This document shows, piece by piece, positions 46,457-54,974 of a stretch of DNA of 64,000 bases. Below the pieces are notes generated by a model. The model saw only the letters and a list, made by a program, of their open reading frames with translations. It was not told where the DNA came from and made no database searches. This DNA is from Rheinheimera faecalis (GTDB taxonomy: Bacteria; Pseudomonadota; Gammaproteobacteria; Enterobacterales; Alteromonadaceae). The number at the start of each line of letters is the position of its first letter. The stretch's first letter is position 1. A program made the position numbers and the translations under genes. The stretch is taken from positions 124,001-188,000 of the forward strand of contig NZ_JAJOYT010000007.1 in the NCBI RefSeq assembly GCF_021290965.1, read 5' to 3'.

Positions 46457-47158
46457 TTAAAGCAAATCTGCTAAAACCAACTTATCGTCCTGCAACCCAA
46501 TGCAAGCCGACTTACCCCAATATTCGCCTTGCAGACTGTCACTGAGCCAGTAACTTCCGGCTATGGAGATCAGTTCAGCTTCCAGCTTGTGACAAAACAC
46601 GCGTTTTTGACTATCTCCGGCAGCGCCTGCTATGGCTTTACCACGCAGCGTACCGTAAATATGTATATTTCCATCGGCAATGACTTCAGCGCCGGCACCT
46701 ACAGTACCACGGATCACTAAATCTGCACCTTTGGCATAAATTTGTTGGCCAGAGCGAATATTTTGCTCCACAACTTTGGTTTCCATCACAGGAGCTGCAA
46801 CTGCAGCTTCTGTTTTGGCTTCTTTTTCTTTGGTTTCTTTAGCTGGTGTTTTGCTTTTGCTCAGTTGTAATGAGGCTAAACCTGCGGCCTGAGCCACTTT
46901 TTTCAGCTCTGCTGAAGCACCACATACACCTACTAATACCAGCTCAAGTTCTTTAAATACTTCAGCAATAGCTTCAAAATCAGGAGCTTGAGTAACAGAC
47001 TCGACATTAATCACCACAGGTGCGCGGTAAAAAAAGGCAGGAGCTTGTGCCAGTTTTTGTTGCAGCTGGGTTTTTACTGCAGCAGCAGACAGGTCCTGAC
47101 AATACAACACAGACAGTGGAAACAAACTGCCTTTTAATTCAAAGGAATGATCAGACAT
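46457..47158 (-). CDS. minC: Septum site-determining protein MinC
   Basis: MinC inhibits FtsZ ring assembly away from midcell. The 233-residue protein has an N-terminal FtsZ-inhibiting domain (about 1-105), a linker rich in Lys, Glu and Ala ([20 protein letters not shown]) and the C-terminal beta-helix domain (about 128-230; [19 protein letters not shown] and [17 protein letters not shown]), which binds MinD. It is the first gene of the min operon and is divergent from ycgL across 141 bases. Confidence 0.95.
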   Translation of the reverse strand: MSDHSFELKGSLFPLSVLYCQDLSAAAVKTQLQQKLAQAPAFFYRAPVVINVESVTQAPDFEAIAEVFKELELVLVGVCGASAELKKVAQAAGLASLQLSKSKTPAKETKEKEAKTEAAVAAPVMETKVVEQNIRSGQQIYAKGADLVIRGTVGAGAEVIADGNIHIYGTLRGKAIAGAAGDSQKRVFCHKLEAELISIAGSYWLSDSLQGEYWGKSACIGLQDDKLVLADLL

Positions 47159-47299
47159 AGCTCAAAATGCGCACTTTATTATTTGTTTAATGACGGCAAA
47201 AATACGTGTCAGCCTTTGCTTGCTTGGTACGCAAGGCTGGTGCTTCATGTTATAGTTTGCGCCCCTGTTAGGCAAGTTAGTAAGAGTAGTTTTTGTCCT

Positions 47300-47578
47300 A
47301 TGTTATGTGTTGTTTATAAAAGTCCAAAGATGGACCAAACCTATTTATACGTATTGCGCCGCGATGACTTTAGCGCTGTACCTGAAGCCTTACTTAAAAC
47401 CTTTGGTAAACCACAACTGGTCACGCTGATTAATTTGGCGACCAAAAGCAAATTAGCCCATGCAGATATCGATAAGGTCAGACATCAACTGACAGAGCAG
47501 GGTTTTTATTTACAGTTGCCTCCGCCGCCTGAAGATTTACTGAAAGCGCATAAAGAGAGCCAGCCAAACAAGGAGTAA
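47300..47578 (+). CDS. ycgL: YcgL domain-containing protein
   Basis: A 92-residue protein starting [25 protein letters not shown], very close to E. coli YcgL, with the [18 protein letters not shown] ending. The molecular function is unknown; it lies beside minC in many gammaproteobacteria. The frame is open for another 51 codons upstream, but those overlap minC on the other strand and match nothing, so ATG 47300 is used. A TATAGT near 47250 may be part of its promoter. It is 3 bases before the transglycosylase gene. Confidence 0.92.
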   Translation: MLCVVYKSPKMDQTYLYVLRRDDFSAVPEALLKTFGKPQLVTLINLATKSKLAHADIDKVRHQLTEQGFYLQLPPPPEDLLKAHKESQPNKE

Positions 47579-47581
47579 CCT

Positions 47582-48739
47582 ATGAAGTTGACTCAAATTG
47601 CAGTCATTGTGGTCAGTGGCTTATTGTTGTCTTGTACCAGCACAGTGTCGGGCAAAGCCCAGGCCAAAACTGAAGCGGTAAAAACTGTGCCTGCGGCTAA
47701 AACACAAGCCGGGAAAAAAGCTCAGGCTGCTGTAACCGCCACAGCATTGCCAACACAAGCTGCTGTGAATAAAGCTGCTGTAAATAAAGGTAGCTTTGAG
47801 CAATACGCTGCAGCTTTAAAGCAGGAAGCCTTGCAAAAGGGCTATGCCAAAACACTGGTCAATGACGTATTCGCCAGCTTAAAGCATTACCAGTCTGCAG
47901 TGGTTGCTGATAAAAAACAGCCTGAATTTACTGAGACTTTAGATACGTATTTACCAAAACGCATCAGTAAACAGCGTATCTCGCTTGCCCGTAAATACTA
48001 CAAAGAAAACCAGCAGGAACTGGAAGCCATAGGCAAGAAATACGGCGTACAGCCGCGTTTTATCGTTGCCTTATGGGGGCTAGAAAGCAGCTTTGGCAAA
48101 ATTATGGGCAACTACTCAGTGCCTTCAGCTTTAGCCACTATGGCCTATGACGGTCGTCGTGAAGCCTTTTTTAAATCCGAGTTTTTTCTGGCGCTGGATA
48201 TTCTGCAACAAGGCCATGTCAAATTAGCGAATATGAAAGGCTCATGGGCTGGTGCTATGGGCCAAAGCCAGTTTATGCCAAGTGCTTTTATGTCCTACGC
48301 TCAGGATGGTGACGGTGATGGTCACATCAATATCTGGCAAAGCCGCTCAGATGCTTTTGCCTCTATTGCTAATTATTTAAAAACCCGGGGCTGGGATGAT
48401 AGTCAAACCTGGGGCAGAGAAGTAAAAGTGCCAAAAAACTTTGATTTCTCTTATGTGATCCCAAAAGGCAGCAAAGACAGAACTCAGTGGCTGCAGTGGT
48501 GGGCTAAATCTGAACGTTCTTTAGCGGCATGGCAAACTTTAGGGGTTCGTACCACTGAAGGTAAAGCATTACCACAGCGTGATATCAAAGCTGCATTGGT
48601 GATGCCGGATGACGAACATGGCCGGGTTTATCTGGCGTACAGCAACTACCAAACGCTGATGCACTGGAATCGTTCTTATTATTTTGTCACTAGCGTAGGT
48701 TATCTGGCCGATTTAATAGTGGCGGAGGATAAAGCATGA
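47582..48739 (+). CDS. MltB-family lytic murein transglycosylase lipoprotein
   Basis: A 385-residue lipoprotein (LLSC lipobox, Cys18), then an Ala/Lys/Val-rich linker (about 20-70) and an SLT domain (about 75-380). The catalytic Glu168 lies in WGLESSFGKIMG; MGQSQFMPSAF and the calcium-loop-like DGDGDGHINIW follow, both typical of MltB. It cleaves the glycan strand of peptidoglycan to 1,6-anhydro-muropeptides. It is cotranscribed with ycgL and overlaps ycgM by 4 bases (ATGA). In E. coli ycgL and ycgM are adjacent, so this gene is an insertion in that order. Confidence 0.9.
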   Translation: MKLTQIAVIVVSGLLLSCTSTVSGKAQAKTEAVKTVPAAKTQAGKKAQAAVTATALPTQAAVNKAAVNKGSFEQYAAALKQEALQKGYAKTLVNDVFASLKHYQSAVVADKKQPEFTETLDTYLPKRISKQRISLARKYYKENQQELEAIGKKYGVQPRFIVALWGLESSFGKIMGNYSVPSALATMAYDGRREAFFKSEFFLALDILQQGHVKLANMKGSWAGAMGQSQFMPSAFMSYAQDGDGDGHINIWQSRSDAFASIANYLKTRGWDDSQTWGREVKVPKNFDFSYVIPKGSKDRTQWLQWWAKSERSLAAWQTLGVRTTEGKALPQRDIKAALVMPDDEHGRVYLAYSNYQTLMHWNRSYYFVTSVGYLADLIVAEDKA

Positions 48740-49398
48740 GTTATCAGCATAAAAATGTGCAAGGGCATGCTATAGACCTGCCTGCAGGCAAAGTACTTTG
48801 TATAGGTCAGAACTATCAGGACCATATTGCTGAAATGAACAGCAAAACAGCACCAGAAGCGCTGTTTTTTATCAAACCCAGCACAGCTCTGGTTGACATC
48901 AATCAGCCTTTTCTTATCCCACAACACTTAGGTGCTGTGCATAATGAAACTGAGCTGGCCGTGCTGATTAAAGCACCATTAACCAAAGTGACTCCACAGC
49001 AAGTGCTGGACGCTGTCTGGGGTTATGGTCTGGCGCTGGATTTAACGCTTCGGGATCAGCAAAAGAAATTAAAAGAGCTGGGAAGGCCTTGGGAAATTGC
49101 CAAAGGTTTTGACGGCGCTTGCCCTGTTTCTGGTTTTATTGCTGCTGACGAACTGGCTGATGTGCAACAGTTAGAGTTTAGTTTGATGGTAAACAGTGAA
49201 CAGCGTCAGCAAGGCGATACCCGTATGATGATCCGTTCTGTGACTCAAATCATCAGCGAAATGTCGCAGTTTTTTACTTTGTTACCAGGCGATCTGGTGC
49301 TGACAGGCACACCAGCTGGTGTGGGGCCACTTTATAGCGGCGATCAGTTAGAATTAGCTCTGGCTAACAAGCTACATATTAAGACGTCAGTACGCTGA
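48736..49398 (+). CDS. ycgM: Fumarylacetoacetate hydrolase family protein YcgM
   Basis: A 220-residue FAH-fold protein. GKVLCIGQNYQDHIAEMN, FIKPSTALVD, GAVHNETELAVLI (metal-binding Glu pair) and LVLTGTPAGVGPL are the family signatures. FAH-family members include acylpyruvase and oxaloacetate decarboxylase/tautomerase enzymes; the exact substrate is not readable from sequence. It overlaps the transglycosylase gene and precedes ycgN by 13 bases. Confidence 0.9.
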   Translation: MSYQHKNVQGHAIDLPAGKVLCIGQNYQDHIAEMNSKTAPEALFFIKPSTALVDINQPFLIPQHLGAVHNETELAVLIKAPLTKVTPQQVLDAVWGYGLALDLTLRDQQKKLKELGRPWEIAKGFDGACPVSGFIAADELADVQQLEFSLMVNSEQRQQGDTRMMIRSVTQIISEMSQFFTLLPGDLVLTGTPAGVGPLYSGDQLELALANKLHIKTSVR

Positions 49399-49411
49399 CA
49401 GAGAGGTTGAA

Positions 49412-49909
49412 GTGTTAACAGCAAAATTCTGGGAAACAAAAAGCCTGGAACAAATGACAATTGAAGAATGGGAAGCCGTCTGTGATGGCTGCGCCAAATG
49501 TTGTCTGAATAAATTTATTGATGATGAAGACGAAGAAGCTGAAGGCCCAACCGACTACATTAAACCGGACGAGCAAGTGCATTTTACCAATATCGCTTGC
49601 CGTTATCTGGACAGCCATAAATGTGCCTGTACTGTGTATGAGAAGCGCACTGTGCTGGTACCGGATTGCGTGAAGCTGACACAGGATAATTTAAAAGATA
49701 TCTTTTTTATGCCAAACAGCTGCAGCTATCGCCGTTTGCATGAAGGTCGTGGTTTACCGTCCTGGCACCCGCTGTTGAACAACGGTAAAAAAAGTCTGAT
49801 GCATAAAAAACAAATGTCAGTACGCAACAAAACCATTTCCGAAGATATGGTCGATATGGAAAAGTTTGAAGATTATATTGTGACCTGGGCTATAAACGAT
49901 TTGGATTAA
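49412..49909 (+). CDS. ycgN: UPF0260 family cysteine-cluster protein YcgN
   Basis: A 165-residue protein with many conserved cysteines: CDGCAKCC near residue 24, then CRYLDSHKCACTVYEKR and CVKL, CSYR. This YkgJ/UPF0260-type pattern suggests metal or Fe-S binding, but the function is unknown. The start is GTG at 49412, with GAGAGG upstream. Compared with E. coli YcgN it has an extra acidic insertion (DDEDEEAEGPTDYIKPDEQ). It follows ycgM as in E. coli. Confidence 0.9.
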   Translation: MLTAKFWETKSLEQMTIEEWEAVCDGCAKCCLNKFIDDEDEEAEGPTDYIKPDEQVHFTNIACRYLDSHKCACTVYEKRTVLVPDCVKLTQDNLKDIFFMPNSCSYRRLHEGRGLPSWHPLLNNGKKSLMHKKQMSVRNKTISEDMVDMEKFEDYIVTWAINDLD

Positions 49910-49975
49910 CCATTTTCAGTATCGGTTCAGTTGTACCAGTAAAAATAGCGTTTTTTGATTTAGAGGGTGGTGGTT

Positions 49976-50581
49976 GTGCAAGAAGCCATGCAGATTTTGC
50001 ATCAGTTAAAACAGTTAATGTCCACTTTTAGTCCGGCCATAGTGCAGATGGTGATCAGTGCAATCATCATTTTGATTTATATAGTGTTGAGCCGCCGTAT
50101 TGCGCCTTTTGTCTACCGCACTATAGCGGCCAGCGTATTAAAAGATGAAATGAACCGCCGCGCTTTAGTGGTGTTTCATATTCTGCTGTTTTTACTACTG
50201 GTTGTTGTTCTGAGTGTAGTCTGGGGCATCGACATCAAAGGTTTGCTGGTTCTCGCCTCTTCAATGATTGCAGTGATAGGTGTGGCGTTATTTGCCGCCT
50301 GGTCACTGCTGAGTAACATCACCGCCTTTTTTATCATGTTAGGCCAGCGTAATTTTGCGCCAGGTGCTGAAGTGAAAATTATCGATGGTGCGAACCATGT
50401 CGAAGGCAAGGTGGTGGAAATCAACTTGTTCAGCACAGTGCTGCTGACCAAAAACAACGAGCAGGTGGTGTATCCCAATAACCTGATCGTGTCCCGTCCT
50501 GTCATAGTGCAGCATCAGTTCAGAGCCGATAAAAACAAAATGGTAAACAGATGGCGGCGCAGACACCCGGATCACCGCTAG
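49976..50581 (+). CDS. Small mechanosensitive ion channel (MscS) family protein
   Basis: A roughly 201-residue protein with three hydrophobic segments (about 20-45, 65-85, 90-115) and a short MscS beta domain (APGAEVKIIDGANHVEGKVVEINLFSTVLLTKNNEQVVYPNNLI). The segment SMIAVIGVALFAAWSLLSNITAFF corresponds to the pore-lining helix. It lacks the large C-terminal vestibule of MscS, so it is a minimal form. The start is uncertain: GTG codons at 49967, 49970 and 49976 and ATG 49988 are in frame; AGAGGG lies 8 bases before 49976. It is followed by the perfect palindrome. Confidence 0.8.
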   Translation: MQEAMQILHQLKQLMSTFSPAIVQMVISAIIILIYIVLSRRIAPFVYRTIAASVLKDEMNRRALVVFHILLFLLLVVVLSVVWGIDIKGLLVLASSMIAVIGVALFAAWSLLSNITAFFIMLGQRNFAPGAEVKIIDGANHVEGKVVEINLFSTVLLTKNNEQVVYPNNLIVSRPVIVQHQFRADKNKMVNRWRRRHPDHR

Positions 50582-50585
50582 CCTG

Positions 50586-50640
50586 AAAATGGGGTCAGAT
50601 CACATTGTTAACAGTTAACAATGTGATCTGACCCCATTTT
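50586..50640. repeat. Perfect palindrome with 27-bp arms between convergent genes
   Basis: The left arm begins AAAATGGGGTCAGATCACAT (50586) and continues to 50612; a single A at 50613 separates it from the exact inverse arm, 50614-50640. It lies five bases after the MscS-like stop and two before the cysZ stop codon. It can serve as a bidirectional terminator (A and T runs at both ends), yet it is much longer and more perfect than needed. Confidence 0.9.
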
Positions 50641-50642
50641 TA

Positions 50643-51359
50643 TTAATCTGGCAAACGCAAGGCTTCTCTGAACTTATCCACCCACATAGCAGTTGCGCCA
50701 CAAACAGCTACCGGCATAATCAGTAAGTTAATCAGCGGCACCAAACTCAGCACATAAACACTGATGCCAAAACCATAACTCTGTTTCCACTGCAGCTTTA
50801 ACGCCTTTCTCATGGTGGTAAAAGGTACTTTGTGGTTATCAAAAGGATAGTCACAGTACTGAATCGCCAGCATCCAGCTACAGAATAAAAACCATAACAA
50901 CTGGCCTATGCCAGGCAATATAAAAAACAGCAACAAAAAGCCGATAGCGCGCGGTAAACAATAGACAAACTTTTGCCATTCACGACCCATCATACGGGGC
51001 ACATCTTTTAAAAATGCGGCCAGGCCTTGATCTGGTAAGGGCTGACCAGTTAAATAGAGTTCAGTTTTTTCCGCCAGCAAGGCATTAAAAGGTGCAGCGA
51101 TAAAATTAGCGACCATGGTGAAGGTTAACGCTAAACCCATCACAATAGAAAACAGCGCCAAAGGCCAGACTAAAAAGCCGATAAAACTAAGCCAGTCCGG
51201 CAGGGTAGCCACGACCTGCTCAACCCAGCCACCTAACTGACTGAATAAATAGCCAAAAGCCAAAGCAAACAACACCAGATTGATGCACAGTGGCACCACC
51301 ACATAACGTTTTAAGCCTTTGACCCGAATTAAACTAAGGCCCTTCATCAGATAATGCAT
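50643..51359 (-). CDS. cysZ: Sulfate transporter CysZ
   Basis: A 238-residue inner-membrane protein of the CysZ/EI24 family with four main hydrophobic regions (about 20-42, 60-95, 130-165, 205-225) and GLSLIRVKGLKRYVVVPLCINLVLF at the N-terminus. CysZ mediates sulfite-regulated sulfate uptake for cysteine synthesis. The usual neighbours zipA and ligA follow in the opposite direction after smc, matching the cysZ-zipA-ligA region of E. coli. The 194 bases to smc contain both promoters, which I could not resolve. Confidence 0.9.
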   Translation of the reverse strand: MHYLMKGLSLIRVKGLKRYVVVPLCINLVLFALAFGYLFSQLGGWVEQVVATLPDWLSFIGFLVWPLALFSIVMGLALTFTMVANFIAAPFNALLAEKTELYLTGQPLPDQGLAAFLKDVPRMMGREWQKFVYCLPRAIGFLLLFFILPGIGQLLWFLFCSWMLAIQYCDYPFDNHKVPFTTMRKALKLQWKQSYGFGISVYVLSLVPLINLLIMPVAVCGATAMWVDKFREALRLPD

Positions 51360-51553
51360 GGTGTTACCCCTTCTGCTGCGAACTGGTTCTGCTACGAATC
51401 AGCCGAGCATATAGGCCATGTATCTGAGTCGCAAGAAGAAATCCGTAAGCAACTTTTTCAGTGTCCGAATACAAAGCGGCCGTGACAGCAGCACTGCTGT
51501 TCTGTTACATTCACTTTTGTTAACAAAACCTCGGCCTTATTGTTCAGGGACAG

Positions 51554-54500
51554 ATGCGTCTTAAGCAAATTAAATTAGCGGGTTTTAAATCCTTCGTTGA
51601 TCCTACCCAGGTGGCTTTTCCTGCTCAGATGACTGCTGTAGTGGGGCCAAACGGCTGCGGTAAATCCAACGTGATTGACGCTGTACGCTGGGTGCTGGGT
51701 GAAAGCTCGGCGAAAAACCTGCGTGGTGATGCGATGACAGACGTTATCTTTAACGGCTCCACGCAGCGTAAACCCGTGTCTCAGGCTTCTGTTGAACTGA
51801 TGTTCGAAAACACCCAAGGCCGTTTGCAAGGCACGTTGGCGGATCGCAGTGAAATATCCATCAAACGTTTAGTGACGCGGGATGGCCAGTCGAATTATTT
51901 CCTCAACGGCACTAAATGCCGTCGCCGTGATATCACAGATATTTTCCTTGGCACAGGCTTAGGCCCACGCAGTTACGCCATTATCGAACAGGGCATGATT
52001 TCGCGGCTGATTGAATCCAAGCCTGCCGACTTGCGTATTTTTATCGAAGAAGCGGCCGGTATTTCCAAATACAAAGAACGCCGGCGCGAAACCGAAAACC
52101 GTATTAAGCATACCCGCGAAAACCTGGACCGTTTATCTGACGTGCGGGAAGAGCTGGGCAAAAACCTCGATAAGCTCAAACGTCAGGCTGCTGCTGCGGC
52201 ACGTTTTAAAGAACTTAAAGCGCAGGAGCGTAAGCTCAAAGCAGAATTGGCCTGTGTGAAATGGTTACACTTTCATGGTCTGCTGCAAAAAACAGAGCTG
52301 GATATTCAGCAGAAGCTGACCGAAATAGAACAGTTTCAGGCGGCTCAGTCTGGTGATCAGTTGCTGGTGCTGCAACTGAAAGAGCAGCAACAGGACTTAC
52401 GTACTGAACAGCAGCAAGTGCAGCAGCAGTATTATCAGGTCGGCAATCAGATCACCCGCTTAGAACAGCAGCAACTGCATCAACGTCAGCGTCGTCAAAG
52501 CCTGACTGATGAACTCCGTTCATTGCAACTGACCTTGCAGGAAGCCGACTCTTATATTGCGCAGCAGCAAGAGCAACTGGCAGAGCTTGAGTTCCAGCTT
52601 GAAAATGCAGCGCCGGATAGTGAGCTGAAACAAGAACAGTTTGAGAGCCTGACCGAACAAGCTGAACAGGCAGAAGAACGTTTACTCAGTGCGCAGAGTG
52701 CATTACAGCAATGGCAGCAGCAGTTTTTTGCGTTGCAACAACAGCAGCAACAGAATCAGTTAAAAGCTCAGCACAGCCAGCAGCAACAGCAGCAATTACT
52801 GAACCGTATCAGCCAGTTACAGCAAGAATTATCACAACTGGATGCAGTGGCTGATTCAACCGCGGCAGAGTCATTGCTTACCAAACAGCAAGAAACACAG
52901 CAGCAACTTGAACTACTGCAACAGCAAAGTGCTGAAGCCGAGCAGCGCTATCAGGCGTTGCAACAAGCGCAGCAGGAGCGTAAACAGTTGCAGCTGGTGC
53001 GGCAAAGTGAGTTAAAACAGCTGAAAAACCAGCAGGATAAACTTAGTCAAATTCAGCAGCAGGTCAATAAACAGCAACAGCAGCTGTTAAAGCAGTTGGA
53101 GATTGAGCCTAAATGGGCCAGGGCTGTCAGTCTGGTATTGGGTGAACTTCAGCATGCCACAGCAGAGCAAGGACTTGACCAAAGTTATGTGTCACCCAGC
53201 CAGTTGAATGCCAAAGCCGGTACTTTAGCTGCTGTGATACGGGCAGGCTTGTATCCGGACTCGTTTCACGAAGTGCTGCTTGCCGATAGCATTGAACAAG
53301 CCCAAACCAAACAAAAACAGTTGCAACCCCAGCAATCCGTGATTTGTGCTGAAGGCATCTGGTTTGGCTGCAACTGGCAACTGGTGCCTGGGCAAGCTGC
53401 TTCAGACAACTACTTAACACGGCAACAGCAATTGCTGGAACTGGCTGAACAAATCCAGCAGCTTGAACAGCAGTTATTGGCAGAGCAGCATATCGAAGCG
53501 CAATCCGATGCTGAACTCGCAACCAGCAAACAGCAGTGGCAACAAAGCCAACAGCAACTGCAGCAGACAAAAGATCAACTGCAAAAAATCAGCACAGACC
53601 TATTATTGCTGCAACAACAGCAGCAACTGCAGCAGCAAAGACGATTGCAGGCATCCACAGAGCTGACAGGCCAGCAGCAGGATTTTGAACTGTTAAGCCT
53701 GCAACTTGATGAGCTGGAGCAACAATCCGAAGCTTTGGATGAACAGTATCAGGCACAAAAGGCCAAAGAATGGCAGTTGCAGCAACAACAAACGCAAAGC
53801 CAACAGCAGCATCAGCAACTGAAACAACAGCAAGACTCTGTGCGCCAGCAACTGCAACAATTGCAGCTGGAACAACAAAGTGCACAAAAGCAGTTAAGTT
53901 TCAGTCAGCAGAATTTACAGCGTAGCCAGCAACAGCAACAGCAACTGCAGCAGCGCCATCAATTAGTACAGGATCAATTGGCCGAAGTGTCAGAACCCGA
54001 TGGCGAGCAACACGAAACTTTACAGTTGTTGCTGGAACAACGTGCTGAAGTTGAACTTTTAGTGCAGCAAAAAGCCGAAGCTTTACATTCATTAGAAGAA
54101 AAGCTGCGTCAGGCCGAACAAGGCCATCAGGGTGTGGCGCATTTATTAACGCAAAAGCAAAAAGAATTAGCCGATTTGCAGCTAAGCGCCGAAGGCTATC
54201 GTGTGCGGGCCAACAATATGCTGGAGCAGCTGACAGAACTGCAGGTAAACTTTAAAGAGCTGAGTGAAACACTACCAGCCGAAGCGAACGAGCAGGAATG
54301 GCAGCAACAACTGGAGAAAACACAAGATTCAGTGTCGCGTTTAGGTCCTATTAACCTGGCGGCTATTGAAGAGTTTGAGCAGCAGGATGAGCGTAAACAG
54401 TATCTGGATGCGCAGCATCAGGATTTAGTGTCAGCGCTGGAGACTCTTGAAACTGCTATTCGTAAAATTGACCGGGAAACCCGGCAGAAATTTAAAGAAA

Positions 54501-54955
54501 CCTTTGAGCAGGTGAATGAAGGCTTGCAAACTTTATTTCCAAAAGTGTTCGGTGGAGGCAGTGCCTATCTTGATTTAACCGAAGAAGATCTGTTAGAAAC
54601 AGGTGTAACTATCATGGCGAGACCGCCAGGGAAAAAAAACAGTACAATTCACTTACTCTCGGGTGGTGAAAAAGCGCTAACCGCTTTATCATTGGTGTTT
54701 TCGATTTTTCGATTAAATCCGGCACCTTTTTGCATGTTGGATGAAGTTGATGCACCTTTGGATGATGCAAACGTCGGCAGATTTTGTAATCTGGTACGGG
54801 AAATGTCTGAAACTGTGCAATTTATTTATATCAGTCACAATAAAATTGCCATGGAAATGGCGGCACAATTAATGGGGGTGACCATGCAGGAACCCGGTGT
54901 GTCGAGAGTTGTAGCTGTAGATGTGGAAGATGCCGTGAAAATGGCTCAAGCCTAA
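51554..54955 (+). CDS. smc: Chromosome segregation protein SMC
   Basis: A 1133-residue SMC ATPase of the chromosome condensation complex (with ScpA/ScpB, not in this window). Walker A is GPNGCGKSN (31-39); coiled coil about 170-515; hinge about 516-620; second coiled coil about 625-960; signature LSGGEKALTALSL near 1035; and Walker B CMLDEVDAPLDD near 1060. The coiled coils are extraordinarily rich in glutamine, especially about 625-830, with runs of up to six Gln. The N-terminus MRLKQIKLAGFKSFVDPT is standard. zipA follows 19 bases downstream, so smc-zipA, and possibly ligA, form one unit. Confidence 0.96.
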   Translation: MRLKQIKLAGFKSFVDPTQVAFPAQMTAVVGPNGCGKSNVIDAVRWVLGESSAKNLRGDAMTDVIFNGSTQRKPVSQASVELMFENTQGRLQGTLADRSEISIKRLVTRDGQSNYFLNGTKCRRRDITDIFLGTGLGPRSYAIIEQGMISRLIESKPADLRIFIEEAAGISKYKERRRETENRIKHTRENLDRLSDVREELGKNLDKLKRQAAAAARFKELKAQERKLKAELACVKWLHFHGLLQKTELDIQQKLTEIEQFQAAQSGDQLLVLQLKEQQQDLRTEQQQVQQQYYQVGNQITRLEQQQLHQRQRRQSLTDELRSLQLTLQEADSYIAQQQEQLAELEFQLENAAPDSELKQEQFESLTEQAEQAEERLLSAQSALQQWQQQFFALQQQQQQNQLKAQHSQQQQQQLLNRISQLQQELSQLDAVADSTAAESLLTKQQETQQQLELLQQQSAEAEQRYQALQQAQQERKQLQLVRQSELKQLKNQQDKLSQIQQQVNKQQQQLLKQLEIEPKWARAVSLVLGELQHATAEQGLDQSYVSPSQLNAKAGTLAAVIRAGLYPDSFHEVLLADSIEQAQTKQKQLQPQQSVICAEGIWFGCNWQLVPGQAASDNYLTRQQQLLELAEQIQQLEQQLLAEQHIEAQSDAELATSKQQWQQSQQQLQQTKDQLQKISTDLLLLQQQQQLQQQRRLQASTELTGQQQDFELLSLQLDELEQQSEALDEQYQAQKAKEWQLQQQQTQSQQQHQQLKQQQDSVRQQLQQLQLEQQSAQKQLSFSQQNLQRSQQQQQQLQQRHQLVQDQLAEVSEPDGEQHETLQLLLEQRAEVELLVQQKAEALHSLEEKLRQAEQGHQGVAHLLTQKQKELADLQLSAEGYRVRANNMLEQLTELQVNFKELSETLPAEANEQEWQQQLEKTQDSVSRLGPINLAAIEEFEQQDERKQYLDAQHQDLVSALETLETAIRKIDRETRQKFKETFEQVNEGLQTLFPKVFGGGSAYLDLTEEDLLETGVTIMARPPGKKNSTIHLLSGGEKALTALSLVFSIFRLNPAPFCMLDEVDAPLDDANVGRFCNLVREMSETVQFIYISHNKIAMEMAAQLMGVTMQEPGVSRVVAVDVEDAVKMAQA

Positions 54956-54974
54956 AAACTAAAAGGTAAAAGAG

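Noticed and set aside
47147-47299. N-terminal extension of YcgL by 51 codons
   Set aside because: It runs over the start of minC and the promoter region and has no family match; ATG 47300 gives the known YcgL start.
48301-48345. An EF-hand-like calcium loop as an unusual fusion in the transglycosylase
   Set aside because: DGDGDGHINIW corresponds to a feature commonly seen in MltB-family enzymes and is not a novelty.
53127-53570. A 147-residue minus-strand frame opposite smc
   Set aside because: It arises from the CAG/CAA-rich coding strand; its Ala/Val-rich composition is the complement of Gln codons.
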